This document shows, one piece after another, positions 8,780 to 17,723 of a stretch of DNA of 64,000 nt. A model generated the notes under the pieces. That model was given only the letters and a program-made list of their open reading frames with translations, was not told where the DNA came from and ran no database searches. Numbering within the stretch: the first letter of the stretch is position 1; every line of letters starts with the position of its first letter. The stretch is from Ascidiaceihabitans sp029251465 (GTDB lineage: Bacteria; Pseudomonadota; Alphaproteobacteria; Rhodobacterales; Rhodobacteraceae). The stretch is taken from the NCBI RefSeq assembly GCF_042932805.1, contig NZ_CP170633.1, positions 3,658,001 to 3,722,000 on the forward strand, read 5' to 3'. Both the position numbers and the translations under genes were made by a program.

Positions 8780-9977
8780 GCGGGAGCAGGTCCACAGCAT
8801 TCACAAGTTTTAGCAGCTCAAAAACCGGATCGTTTGATTGCACAGCGTGTGCGATTTGATGTGCTTTAGGATCATCCAAAATGCGTCCTTCGCGGGTCTC
8901 TTCGATGCAGAAATTGATCCAGCTTTTGAGTCCATGCACCAGCGCATCAGCAGGTTCACCCATTGCCAAAAGATCTCTGATTGTTTCGATAAAACGGTAC
9001 GGTGTTTTCTGACTTCCATCCATCGCGATTTGGCGCAGGGCATGGCGCAATTCCGGATTTTCGAACCGCTTGACCAAGGCACTTGCATAAGCGCCGGATG
9101 GGTCATTTGCCCCGATGGGCAAGGTCTTGATCGCTTCGTTCATTAAGGTTAAAACGCGATCGTGCAGCACCGGATCGGCGATTGCTTGGTGCACAAATTC
9201 ATGGCCGCGCGCGATGCCGTTATAAGCCAACAACGAATGCGCCCCGTTTAGCATGCGGAGTTTGCGCAGCTCGTGCGGGGCGACATCGCGCACAAATTGC
9301 ACATCCGGCCAGTCGGGGCGTTGGCCTGCGAAATCATCCTCAATGACCCACTCGCGAAAAGGTTCCGTTGGCACGGCCATCGGGTCATTCAAGGCATTGC
9401 GCAAGGCATCGGTCGTTGCAGGCGTGATCCGGTCGACCATCGCGTTGGGGAAAGTGAACAACGACCAATCGAGCGTTAGATGCGCGGCTCTTGCGAACTG
9501 TTTTACGGCTCGTTTCAAGGCTTGTCCGTTTGCTATCCGATTGTCGCACGGCAGAATGGTCACGGGGGTCGCGCGCATCGAAAGGCCAAAGGCCAGATAG
9601 CTGATCAAGGTTGACGGCGTTTGTGTTTTCAGGTCCTGCGCAATCGCGGGATCCGAAAAATCGAGCTGCCCGTTCGCATCCAGATGATAGCCTTTTTCCG
9701 TCACTGTGGCCGAGATAATGTCCGCGCTGTTGACGCCATCCAACACTGCTTGGGGGTCTTCGGGCGCGACGAGAATATTGCGCAAAACAGTGATCTTTTT
9801 GGGGCCGATCCCTTGCACACCCAGGGTGTAGTCAAAGCCCTGTTTCGCCAGCTTATTGCGAGTTTCGGGACTGCGAAGACTAACACCTACCACGTCCCAC
9901 TGACCTGCATCGGCAGTGTAATCCAACAGGTGCGCGCAGGCGAAGTTGCCCAATCCAAAGTGTAAAATCCGGCCCAT
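8766..9977 (-). CDS. uxuB: Mannitol dehydrogenase family: fructuronate/tagaturonate reductase
   Basis: The product is a long-chain polyol dehydrogenase that would reduce D-fructuronate (UxuB) or D-tagaturonate (UxaB) with NADH. The Rossmann motif HFGLGNFACAH is at the very N-terminus. The catalytic K-x4-N-x2-H pattern is present as K239, N244 and H247 (KLRMLNGAH). At 403 aa it is shorter than the roughly 485 aa of the E. coli enzymes, mostly at the ends. Its start abuts the stop of uxaC, so the two form a two-gene minus-strand operon. The choice between UxuB and UxaB is open. Both dehydratases occur in the locus, so it may serve both branches. Confidence 0.83.
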   Translation of the reverse strand: MGRILHFGLGNFACAHLLDYTADAGQWDVVGVSLRSPETRNKLAKQGFDYTLGVQGIGPKKITVLRNILVAPEDPQAVLDGVNSADIISATVTEKGYHLDANGQLDFSDPAIAQDLKTQTPSTLISYLAFGLSMRATPVTILPCDNRIANGQALKRAVKQFARAAHLTLDWSLFTFPNAMVDRITPATTDALRNALNDPMAVPTEPFREWVIEDDFAGQRPDWPDVQFVRDVAPHELRKLRMLNGAHSLLAYNGIARGHEFVHQAIADPVLHDRVLTLMNEAIKTLPIGANDPSGAYASALVKRFENPELRHALRQIAMDGSQKTPYRFIETIRDLLAMGEPADALVHGLKSWINFCIEETREGRILDDPKAHQIAHAVQSNDPVFELLKLVNAVDLLPLMQE

Positions 9978-11338
9978 CAGGGTGCCAATCCATAAGCGTC
10001 ACGTGCCAGATCAGTTGCTAGCGTTTGCGCCAATTCTGCCGCATCTTTTGCGCCAAAATATCCGCGGTTCATCTGCTGTGCCAAATGATCGGCAACGCCG
10101 CGCCGCCACAAATCATGGCGGGCAGGGATCGACATGAACGCCCGTGTGTCATCGTTAAAGCCAGCCAAATTGTGATAGCCTGCCGTCTCAACAACCTGAT
10201 CAAAATACCGTGCAATGCCGGCTGGACTGTCATGAAACCACCAAGGTGGTCCGATGCGTAACGCAGGCCAGTGCCCCGCCATAGGCGCAAGTTCGCGGGC
10301 GTATGTTGTTTCATCCAGCGTGAACAAGATCAGCGTGAAATCAGGTGTATTTCCGACCCGATTTAGCAGAGCCTCAAGCCCGCGCACCCAATCCACAGCT
10401 ACAGGAATGTCGGCGCCTTTATCGCGCCCAAAATCTCTGAGGACATCTGAATTTGTATTGCGCCGCGATCCGCCGTGTATCTGCATCGTCAGCCCATCTT
10501 CGACAGACATTTGCGCCATTTCAATCAGCATATGACCGTAGAATTTGGCGGCATCTTCTGGTGTCGCGTTACTCTTGCAAAGCTTTTGATACAGCTCTTC
10601 GGGGTGATCAATCCACTCGGTATGAACGACTTCGATTGCGTGATCCGTGGCTGTGGCACCCATCATTGCAAAGAACGTGCGGCGTTTGCGAAGTGCTGCG
10701 AGGTAGCCGTTAAAATCACCGGTATCAGTGCCTGTCAGTTGCCCAAGATGCCTCACGTTCTCCACAAAACCAGGGTCGCTTGGGTCTAGCACGCTATCTG
10801 GCCTGAACGTTGGAATCACGCGCCCGTTCCATGGGCTATCAGCGATCGTTTGATGATGCTCAAGCGTGTCCAAAGCACCATCTGTGGTCGCCAAAACTTC
10901 GATTCCAAAGCGGTCGAACAACGCACGAGGGCGGTGATCGTCCAGCGCTAAAAGTTCTGCGATTTGGTCATAAATCTGATCTGCTGTTTCAACGGAAAGC
11001 GGCGTTGAGATGTTCAGTGTTTCGCGCAAAACATAGTTAATCCATAGCCGTGACGGTGTGCCTAAAAACAGATGCCAATGGGCGGCAAACAGGCGAAAAA
11101 CATCACGGGACTTTGTGGTTCTACCTGCCGCGCCAATCCCCAAGTTCGCCAACGGAACTCCTTGTGAATACAGCATCCGAAACACGTAATGGTCCGGTAT
11201 CACCAACAGCTTGGCGGGGTTTGCAAATGGCGTATCCGAGGCGAACCACGCAGGATCGCAATGCCCATGTGGCGATACAATCGGCAAATTGGCGATGCCC
11301 TCGTACAGGTCTTGTGCTGGCCCGTGCAGTCTGTACAT
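9977..11338 (-). CDS. uxaC: Glucuronate/galacturonate isomerase
   Basis: UxaC isomerises D-glucuronate to D-fructuronate and D-galacturonate to D-tagaturonate. The 453-aa product has the N-terminal metal-binding motif SPHGHCDP and the conserved PDHYVFRML and GGSRRNTN-type segments of the amidohydrolase-like family. I chose the ATG at 11338 because GGAG lies 8 nt upstream and it gives the normal family length. An ATG at 11383 has a weaker site, and codons further upstream would run into the divergent gene. It is transcribed together with the reductase downstream. Confidence 0.9.
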   Translation of the reverse strand: MYRLHGPAQDLYEGIANLPIVSPHGHCDPAWFASDTPFANPAKLLVIPDHYVFRMLYSQGVPLANLGIGAAGRTTKSRDVFRLFAAHWHLFLGTPSRLWINYVLRETLNISTPLSVETADQIYDQIAELLALDDHRPRALFDRFGIEVLATTDGALDTLEHHQTIADSPWNGRVIPTFRPDSVLDPSDPGFVENVRHLGQLTGTDTGDFNGYLAALRKRRTFFAMMGATATDHAIEVVHTEWIDHPEELYQKLCKSNATPEDAAKFYGHMLIEMAQMSVEDGLTMQIHGGSRRNTNSDVLRDFGRDKGADIPVAVDWVRGLEALLNRVGNTPDFTLILFTLDETTYARELAPMAGHWPALRIGPPWWFHDSPAGIARYFDQVVETAGYHNLAGFNDDTRAFMSIPARHDLWRRGVADHLAQQMNRGYFGAKDAAELAQTLATDLARDAYGLAP

Positions 11339-11429
11339 TTTGATGGCTCCAATGGCGGCAATTACTGGGATTGCGCCTTGCATCTTGGCCCTGTGAACCG
11401 GCACAATCAAGTCAGGAAAAGGGGCCTGT

Positions 11430-12446
11430 ATGAACATCGCATTGATCGGTTTGGGCATGGTTGCAGACACCCACGTCGCAGCGATCCGCGCGTCCGCGCA
11501 AAACCTGAACCTGTCGTGTGTTTTGGGGCGGGATGCCGGGCGAACGCGGGCGTTTGCGGATAAAACTGGCACACGCGTGGCTGATGCAACCAAAGATATT
11601 GCGCAGGATACGTCCATCGACTTTGCAATTGTTGCAACGCCCCCAAATGCGCGGATTGAAATCGTTCGCGCTCGTGCGGCCTCGATTGCCTTGAAACAAG
11701 CAATTGATGCGGGTGTCTTGGGTGACCTTGCGACGGTGGAATTGCGTATTCCGTGGTGGCGGAATCAAAGCTATTATGACGCGCCCGGGCGTGGCAGTTT
11801 TGGGCGTGACGGCGGTGGTGTGATGATCAGCCAAGCGATCCATACTCTGGATTTGGCGATGTGGTTGGTTGGGCCGATTGCGACGATACAAGCGCTCATG
11901 CGCACCACGCCTTTGCATCATCTAGAAGCCGAGGATTGGGCAGGCGCATTGTTCGAATTCGAAAACGGCGTGTGCGGTTCGTTGATGGCCAGCACCGCGG
12001 CGTTTCCCGGACAGGCAGAAAGCATCGTGATCCAAGGCAGCAAGGCGGCAGCACATTTGGCTTTTGGCGTTTTGACGTTGCACCATCTTGATGGTCGGAC
12101 CGAAGAACTTGGCGCGAACGCCAGCACCGGTGGCGGCGCGGACCCAATGGCGTTTACTCATGCGTGGCACCAATCGGTGATCGAAGATTTCGCGCGTGAT
12201 CCTAGCGATCAGGTGGCGATCGATACGGCGTTAGCAGAGGTTCCCGACCAACCAATCGGCTGCGTTGGTTTCTTTGCTGAAATGGCAAAAGCGATTGCGG
12301 GCCTGCCCAGCGATACGATCCATTTTGCAGATGGCACGCGGTCAGTTGAACTGGTCACCGCGATCTATCATTCTGCACGCGGTGGCGGCCGTGTTAAGCT
12401 GCCCATTCCCCCCGATCACCCGCTTTTTGAAGGATGGCTACCATGA
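11430..12446 (+). CDS. Gfo/Idh/MocA family protein with internal deletion of the EKP segment
   Basis: This 338-aa protein has the family's Rossmann start (ALIGLGMVADTH), the ATPPNAR stretch and a normal C-terminal domain (PWWRNQSYYD, GGGVMISQAIHTLDL). The stretch that should carry the EKP lysine is missing. Only 16 residues separate ATP from LKQAIDAG, whereas 59 separate the same landmarks in the intact paralogue at 5130-6098. The frame is kept through the presumed junction near 11665-11675. An AAGGGG site precedes the ATG. The 3' end overlaps the mannonate dehydratase start by ATGA. It is probably catalytically dead or repurposed, but still translated with uxuA. Confidence 0.82.
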   Translation: MNIALIGLGMVADTHVAAIRASAQNLNLSCVLGRDAGRTRAFADKTGTRVADATKDIAQDTSIDFAIVATPPNARIEIVRARAASIALKQAIDAGVLGDLATVELRIPWWRNQSYYDAPGRGSFGRDGGGVMISQAIHTLDLAMWLVGPIATIQALMRTTPLHHLEAEDWAGALFEFENGVCGSLMASTAAFPGQAESIVIQGSKAAAHLAFGVLTLHHLDGRTEELGANASTGGGADPMAFTHAWHQSVIEDFARDPSDQVAIDTALAEVPDQPIGCVGFFAEMAKAIAGLPSDTIHFADGTRSVELVTAIYHSARGGGRVKLPIPPDHPLFEGWLP

Positions 12447-13621
12447 AACAATGTTGGCGTTGGTTCGGGCCTGATGACCCGATTGCTTTGGCTGATTTAC
12501 ACCAAATCGGGGTGCAAGGAATTGTCACCGCGTTGCATCAATTGCCGCCCGGTCAGCCGTGGACAGAAAGCGATATTGCTGCCCGTCAAGCCGTACTGGC
12601 GAACGCGGGATACAACTGGGATGTGGTCGAAAGCTTGCCGGTTTCAGAAGCAATCAAGACGCAAGCGCCCGAGGCATCCGCGCACATCGCGTCCTATATT
12701 TCCAGCCTGCATGCTTTGGCCGCACGAGGGATAGAAACCGTTTGTTACAACTTTATGCCGATCCTTGACTGGACACGGACGTCACTGCGCGCACCGCAAC
12801 CGCATGGTGGTGCGGCGATGCTGTTTGATCTGGTGGATTTTGCGGTGTTTGACCTGCATATTTTGCGCCGCGGCAACGCACCGTCGGACTATCCGCAAGA
12901 GGTGACAGACGAAGCAAATCGCGTGTTTTCTGCCATGTCAGACACTGAAAAGACGACCCTTCAACACAACATCACGGCTGGTTTGCCCGGCTCCAATGAT
13001 CAATGGAGCGTGGACGACGTGCGCGCCCTTTTGGACACCTACGATGGGATCACACCTGACCGTCTGCGCGCGCATCTGATCGACTTTTTGACCGAGGTGG
13101 CACCTGTCGCGCAAAGCCTTGGAATGCGGTTGTGTTGTCACCCTGATGATCCACCGTTTTCCTTGCTTGGCCTGCCGCGAGTCATGTCCAGCACGCAGGA
13201 TTACGGCGCAGTTTTGAATGCAGTGGATGTTCCGGCCAACGGGGCGACATTGTGCACAGGATCGCTAGGTGTTGTGTCCAGTTTCGATGGTCCGGAATTT
13301 GTGCGAACCCATGGACCGCGGATTCATTTTGCGCATTTGCGCAACACGATGCGCACTCTCAGTCTCGACCGCGAGCGCCCGAATTTTTTCGAAGCTCCGC
13401 ACCTGGAGGGGGACGCCGATATGGTTGGTACGGTCCGTGCTCTGATGGCCGAACAAAAGCGCCGTGAAATCGAGGGACGTAGTGATTGGCAAATCCCGAT
13501 GCGCCCTGATCACGGACAGGAATTGCTGAGCGATCTTGGCGGGCACAGCACACCCGGCTATCCGTTGATTGGGCGGATGCGCGGGCTGGCTGAGCTGCGT
13601 GGAATAATGGCGAGCGTCTAG
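12443..13621 (+). CDS. uxuA: Mannonate dehydratase
   Basis: UxuA dehydrates D-mannonate to 2-keto-3-deoxygluconate in glucuronate breakdown. The 392-aa protein has the family's start (CWRWFGPDDP), conserved LCCHPDDPP and FAHLRN segments and a C-terminal MRPDHGQELL motif, which supply metal ligands and active-site residues. I place the start at the ATG at 12443: AGGA lies 8 nt upstream and the start overlaps the preceding stop as ATGA. Its 3' end overlaps the convergent universal stress gene by 4 bp. Confidence 0.92.
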   Translation: MKQCWRWFGPDDPIALADLHQIGVQGIVTALHQLPPGQPWTESDIAARQAVLANAGYNWDVVESLPVSEAIKTQAPEASAHIASYISSLHALAARGIETVCYNFMPILDWTRTSLRAPQPHGGAAMLFDLVDFAVFDLHILRRGNAPSDYPQEVTDEANRVFSAMSDTEKTTLQHNITAGLPGSNDQWSVDDVRALLDTYDGITPDRLRAHLIDFLTEVAPVAQSLGMRLCCHPDDPPFSLLGLPRVMSSTQDYGAVLNAVDVPANGATLCTGSLGVVSSFDGPEFVRTHGPRIHFAHLRNTMRTLSLDRERPNFFEAPHLEGDADMVGTVRALMAEQKRREIEGRSDWQIPMRPDHGQELLSDLGGHSTPGYPLIGRMRGLAELRGIMASV

Positions 13622-14049
13622 CGAACGACGTGCACCGAACAGGTTGCGTGGCGCACGACGCGGGCAGCGTTGGGGCCTAGCAGATAGTCTGAAATGTCCG
13701 CCTTATGCGCCCCGACAACGATCAAGGATGCGCCGGTTTTTTTGGCAAGGTTCAACACTTCTTCGTAGGCGCGGCCCGTGGCGATGACATGGCGCACTTT
13801 GGCGTTTTGATCGGCGTCCAAGGCCTTGGTCACCAGCGCGTTGAGGTGTTCCTTTGCTTCGGTCACCATTTTTTCGTGGTGGTCTTTGCTAAAGAATGAG
13901 CTGACTTGGCTCATTCCAAAATCGGGAACAACAGCGATCACATCGAGCTGCGCGTTGTCCAAAGCGGCCAGTTGCGCGGCTTTTCGGATGGCTTTGATAT
14001 CGTCGTCACCGTTGCTGACGTCGACGGCACATAAAACAGAATTGGTCAT
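13618..14049 (-). CDS. Universal stress protein (UspA family, TRAP-associated)
   Basis: This is a 143-aa single-domain UspA protein with the typical alternating beta/alpha layout (VLCAVDVS at the start, LIVVGAHKAD and VHVV at the end). The ATP-binding Gly pattern near residues 115-135 is only partly conserved. Its ATG overlaps the stop of the fused TRAP permease by 4 bp. UspA proteins coupled to TRAP transporters (for example TeaD in Halomonas) bind nucleotide and modulate transport, and the overlap suggests a similar role here. Confidence 0.85.
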   Translation of the reverse strand: MTNSVLCAVDVSNGDDDIKAIRKAAQLAALDNAQLDVIAVVPDFGMSQVSSFFSKDHHEKMVTEAKEHLNALVTKALDADQNAKVRHVIATGRAYEEVLNLAKKTGASLIVVGAHKADISDYLLGPNAARVVRHATCSVHVVR

Positions 14050-16652
14050 GCTGGAACTCCTGTCCGGGACATGCGGGCGCGTTGCAGGAATGCGATGAAC
14101 ATCAAAAAGATCAACGCGGGGATGAACACCAGTTCTTTTGGCATCTGATTTGCTGGCGCTTGGACTGATGCGATTTGCACTGGATCATCGCCGTAGAAAT
14201 CAAAGCTGCTGAGGCTGTCCGAGAAAGGTGATCCAAAGGATGGTTCGTCCATTTTTGTGACCCCATCTTGGTCAAGCAACAACAGGCCGGACGCTGTCAT
14301 GCGTTCGTCTGCTGATCCGGCCCCAACTGGCAACAGCAGCGTGGTTTCTTTGGTGTCGCCAGTGTCGAAATCGGGGCCAGAGATGATCAATCGTATCTCA
14401 TCGCCCTCCGATGCATTGCCAAGTGCTGTGGCGAATGCCGCGGGTTCAACCTGTTCGAACGGTGGTTGGATGCGGTCCATCACAAAGTCGGGCCGGAACA
14501 GTGCGAATGCGACCAAGACCAAAGCGACGCTTTCGTAGATGCGGCTTTTGGTCAGGAACCAACCCATGGTTCCTGCGGTGAATACCAGGATCGCGATCGA
14601 GGCGGTTATGAACACAAGTATCCCTTGGACCCAACTGACGTTTATCAACAGCAGGTCGGTGTTAAAGATGAACACAAACGGCAGCGCCACGGTGCGCAAG
14701 CTGTAGAAGAATGCGACGAAACCGGTTTTGATCGCATCGCCACCAGACACGGCAGCAGCGGCAAAGCTGGCAAGCCCGACAGGCGGGGTCACGTCAGCCA
14801 TGATGCCAAAGTAGAACACGAACAGGTGCACCGCGATCAGTGGTACGATCAGCCCCGATTGCGCACCAAGTTCGACAACAACACCAGCCATCAAAGACGA
14901 CACAACGATGTAGTTCGCGGTGGTCGGTAGCCCCATCCCAAGGATCAGGGACAACAGCCCGACCATCACCAGCATCAAAATCAGATTGCCGCCGGACAGG
15001 AATTCAACCAGATCGGCCATGACTTGGCCCACACCTGTTAGGGTCACGGTGCCGACAATCACGCCAGCCGTGGCCGTTGCGAGGCCGATGCCGATCATGT
15101 TGCGCGCGCCGTCGATCAGGCCTTGGATCAAGTCGCCAAGACCTTGGCTAAACGCATTGGCCATGTCGTTTTGACCACGAAAGATCGCCTTGAGCGGACG
15201 TTGTGTCAGCAAGATCACGAACAGCAGCATCGTGGCCCAGAAGGCGGACAAGCCCGGTGATTTCTGTTCGATCATCAAGAAGTAAACCAAGACGATAATG
15301 GGCAGCAGGAAATACAAACCGGATTTGTAGATTTCACCAACGACAGGCAGTTCGATTTCTTCTGCGTTGGGATCGTCAGGCTCCAAATCAGGGACGCTAG
15401 AGGCGAGATACAACAGGCCGGCGTAGGCCACAAAGATCAGGACGGACATCACAACTGCTGAGGCGTCACCTGCCGCCGCCGCAACCCAACCAACGGGGTA
15501 TTGCACGCCGTAACAAAGGGCTGCGAAACCGACAAAGAATGCCATCATGCCACCAATGGTTTTGCCCATCGACACCACGCGGTTGCCCAGCGTTGGCATG
15601 TTGTTTTTCACAGCCTCGAGGTGAACAATGTAGACCAGCGCGATGTAGGAAATGGTGGCGGGCAAGAAAGCGTGGGTGATGACCTCGACGTAAGAAATGC
15701 CGACATATTCCACCATCAAGAACGCCGCAGCACCCATAACAGGTGGCATGATCTGGCCATTGACAGAGGACGCAACCTCGACCGCGCCCGCCTTTTCAGA
15801 ACTGAACCCGACGCGTTTCATCAGCGGGATGGTGAACGTCCCCGTGGTCACGACGTTAGCGATGGACGAGCCCGAGATCAGGCCAGTCGCGGCAGAACCA
15901 ACCACGGCGGCTTTGGCCGGACCACCCTTGAGGTGACCCAATGCGCCGAACGCCATTTTGATGAAATAATTGCCCGCGCCTGCCTTATCCAGCAGCGCGC
16001 CGAACAGGACGAAAAGGAACACGAATTTGGTCGAAACGCCCAACGCGATGCCGAACACGCCTTCTGATGTGATCCACATGTGGCTCATCGCTTTTTTCAG
16101 CGATGCACCTTTCCAGCGGATGACGTCAGGGATGATCTCTGAGGAACCGAAGAAGACGTAGCCTAGGAAAATTGTTGCGATGATCGCCATGGCAGGCCCC
16201 AGCGCGCGGCGGGCCCCTTCGAACAAAATCAGCAGACCAGCAAGGGCGAACCATTTGTCCATGTTGTCGGCAAGGCCGCCCGCATCAACGATTTTTTGGT
16301 AAAAGAAAAACCCGTACATGGCGATGAATGCACCGACCAAACCCAGCAGCCAGTCCACCATCGGAATGTAGGCGCGTGGGCTGGATTTGAACGCCGGGTA
16401 CGCCATGAAGGCGAGGAATACAGCAAATGCCAAATGGATCTGGCGCGAGTTGTTGATCACATCGCCGGGGAACACATAGTTGGCAAGCGGCGAGGCAAGC
16501 AGCACCTGAAACAGCGACCAGACGACGGCCACAACGGCCAATAATGTGCCAACGGCACCTGCAGGATCACGCGCCCCTGCATCGGAAGAGGCTACAAGAT
16601 CTTGTAGTTCTGCTTCGCTAAGTGCCCGGTTTTCGGATGATTTTTCGGCCAT
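14046..16652 (-). CDS. TRAP transporter fused permease subunit (TAXI type)
   Basis: This 868-aa polytopic membrane protein is a fusion of the small (DctQ-like, about residues 45-200) and large (DctM-like, about 200-680) permease domains, as is usual when the binding protein is of the TAXI class. A C-terminal extension of about 150 residues contains another soluble stretch and a last membrane helix near the end. The ATG at 16652 has AGGGG upstream; a codon 36 bp earlier is less likely. It lies downstream of the TAXI binding protein and upstream of the universal stress gene. Substrates of TAXI systems include glutamate and dicarboxylates, but none can be named here. Confidence 0.9.
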   Translation of the reverse strand: MAEKSSENRALSEAELQDLVASSDAGARDPAGAVGTLLAVVAVVWSLFQVLLASPLANYVFPGDVINNSRQIHLAFAVFLAFMAYPAFKSSPRAYIPMVDWLLGLVGAFIAMYGFFFYQKIVDAGGLADNMDKWFALAGLLILFEGARRALGPAMAIIATIFLGYVFFGSSEIIPDVIRWKGASLKKAMSHMWITSEGVFGIALGVSTKFVFLFVLFGALLDKAGAGNYFIKMAFGALGHLKGGPAKAAVVGSAATGLISGSSIANVVTTGTFTIPLMKRVGFSSEKAGAVEVASSVNGQIMPPVMGAAAFLMVEYVGISYVEVITHAFLPATISYIALVYIVHLEAVKNNMPTLGNRVVSMGKTIGGMMAFFVGFAALCYGVQYPVGWVAAAAGDASAVVMSVLIFVAYAGLLYLASSVPDLEPDDPNAEEIELPVVGEIYKSGLYFLLPIIVLVYFLMIEQKSPGLSAFWATMLLFVILLTQRPLKAIFRGQNDMANAFSQGLGDLIQGLIDGARNMIGIGLATATAGVIVGTVTLTGVGQVMADLVEFLSGGNLILMLVMVGLLSLILGMGLPTTANYIVVSSLMAGVVVELGAQSGLIVPLIAVHLFVFYFGIMADVTPPVGLASFAAAAVSGGDAIKTGFVAFFYSLRTVALPFVFIFNTDLLLINVSWVQGILVFITASIAILVFTAGTMGWFLTKSRIYESVALVLVAFALFRPDFVMDRIQPPFEQVEPAAFATALGNASEGDEIRLIISGPDFDTGDTKETTLLLPVGAGSADERMTASGLLLLDQDGVTKMDEPSFGSPFSDSLSSFDFYGDDPVQIASVQAPANQMPKELVFIPALIFLMFIAFLQRARMSRTGVPA

Positions 16653-16719
16653 GTCTGATGTCCCCCTGAGGTGCAGTTTTGACTGCATTTATAATTCTGG
16701 GTCGTGGTAAAATCGTGGT

Positions 16720-16742
16720 GGAGGGGCAGCGCGTGCCCCTCC
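16720..16742 (-). promoter_or_regulatory. Intercistronic stem-loop between binding-protein and permease genes
   Basis: A perfect 9-bp stem (arms GGAGGGGCA and TGCCCCTCC) encloses a 5-nt loop in the 102-bp gap between the TAXI binding protein and the permease. On the minus strand no T-run follows, so full termination is unlikely. Stem-loops here in transporter operons often protect the upstream mRNA and raise binding-protein levels over the permease. That function is inference. Confidence 0.5.
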
Positions 16743-16754
16743 GATTGTCATAGC

Positions 16755-17723
16755 TTAGTCGATCAAGCCGGCTTCTTTGTAGTATTTCATTGCACCGGCG
16801 TGCAGAGGTGCCGACAGACCAGCTGTCGCCATTTCCTTGGGGTCAAGGTTGGCGAATGCAGGGTGCAGCTTGCGGAAATCTTCGATGTTTTCCATCACGG
16901 ATTTCACAACGATGTAGACGGCTTCTTCGGACACATCTGACGACGTGACGAATGTTGCACCAACGCCGAATGTTGCTGTGTCTGCGTCATTGCCGCGGTA
17001 CATGCCGCCCGGAATATTGGCTGTGCGGTAGAACGCGTTGTCGCTGATCAGGCCGTCAACTTCGGCACCGCTGACGGTAACCAAAACGGAATCACAGGCT
17101 GTTGTTGCCTCTTGGATCGAACCGGAAGGGTGGCCGACTGTGTACACCATCGCATCGATTTGGTTGTCGCACAGGGCGGCGGACTGTTCTGCTGCCTTCA
17201 GCTCAGTTGCCAAAGCGAAATCGCCTGTTGTCCAGCCTTTGGCCTCTAGCAGAACTTCCATTGTGCCGCGTTGGCCGGAACCGGGGTTGCCGATGTTGAC
17301 GCGCTTGCCCTTAAGGTCGTCAAACGTGGAAATGCCTGCGTCTGCGCGGGCCACAACAGTGAACGGTTCAGGGTGGACCGAGAATACAGCGCGCAGGCCT
17401 TCAAATGCACCGGCGTCCTCAAATTTGGATGTGCCGTTGTACGCGTGGTACTGCCAATCGGATTGGGCCACACCAAATTCCAACTCGCCTTCGCGGATGG
17501 TGTTGATGTTGTAGACAGACCCACCTGTGGATTCGACCGAACACCGAATGCCGTGTTCTTTGCGGCCTTTGTTGACCAAACGACAGATCGCGCCGCCTGT
17601 AGGGTAGTAAACGCCCGTGACGCCGCCTGTGCCGATCGTGATGAATTCTTCGGCGAATGCCGCTGGTGCCATCATGGCCCCGACAGCCATTGCTGCGAAT
17701 GACAATTTCAATTGGTTGGACAT
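16755..17723 (-). CDS. TAXI family TRAP transporter solute-binding protein
   Basis: This is a 322-aa periplasmic binding protein. It has a clear signal peptide (about residues 1-24, cleavage after APAAFA) and the TAXI family core beginning IGTGGVTGVYYPTGG, with a conserved cysteine pair in the first lobe. It is the first gene of a minus-strand operon with the fused permease and the universal stress protein. A GGGAG site lies upstream of the ATG. It captures the substrate in the periplasm and passes it to the permease. The ligand is unknown. Confidence 0.92.
   Translation of the reverse strand: MSNQLKLSFAAMAVGAMMAPAAFAEEFITIGTGGVTGVYYPTGGAICRLVNKGRKEHGIRCSVESTGGSVYNINTIREGELEFGVAQSDWQYHAYNGTSKFEDAGAFEGLRAVFSVHPEPFTVVARADAGISTFDDLKGKRVNIGNPGSGQRGTMEVLLEAKGWTTGDFALATELKAAEQSAALCDNQIDAMVYTVGHPSGSIQEATTACDSVLVTVSGAEVDGLISDNAFYRTANIPGGMYRGNDADTATFGVGATFVTSSDVSEEAVYIVVKSVMENIEDFRKLHPAFANLDPKEMATAGLSAPLHAGAMKYYKEAGLID

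Noticed and set aside
9977..11617. Longer start for uxaC at 11617
   Set aside because: It would overlap the divergent Gfo/Idh gene by about 190 bp and add 93 residues not found in the family.
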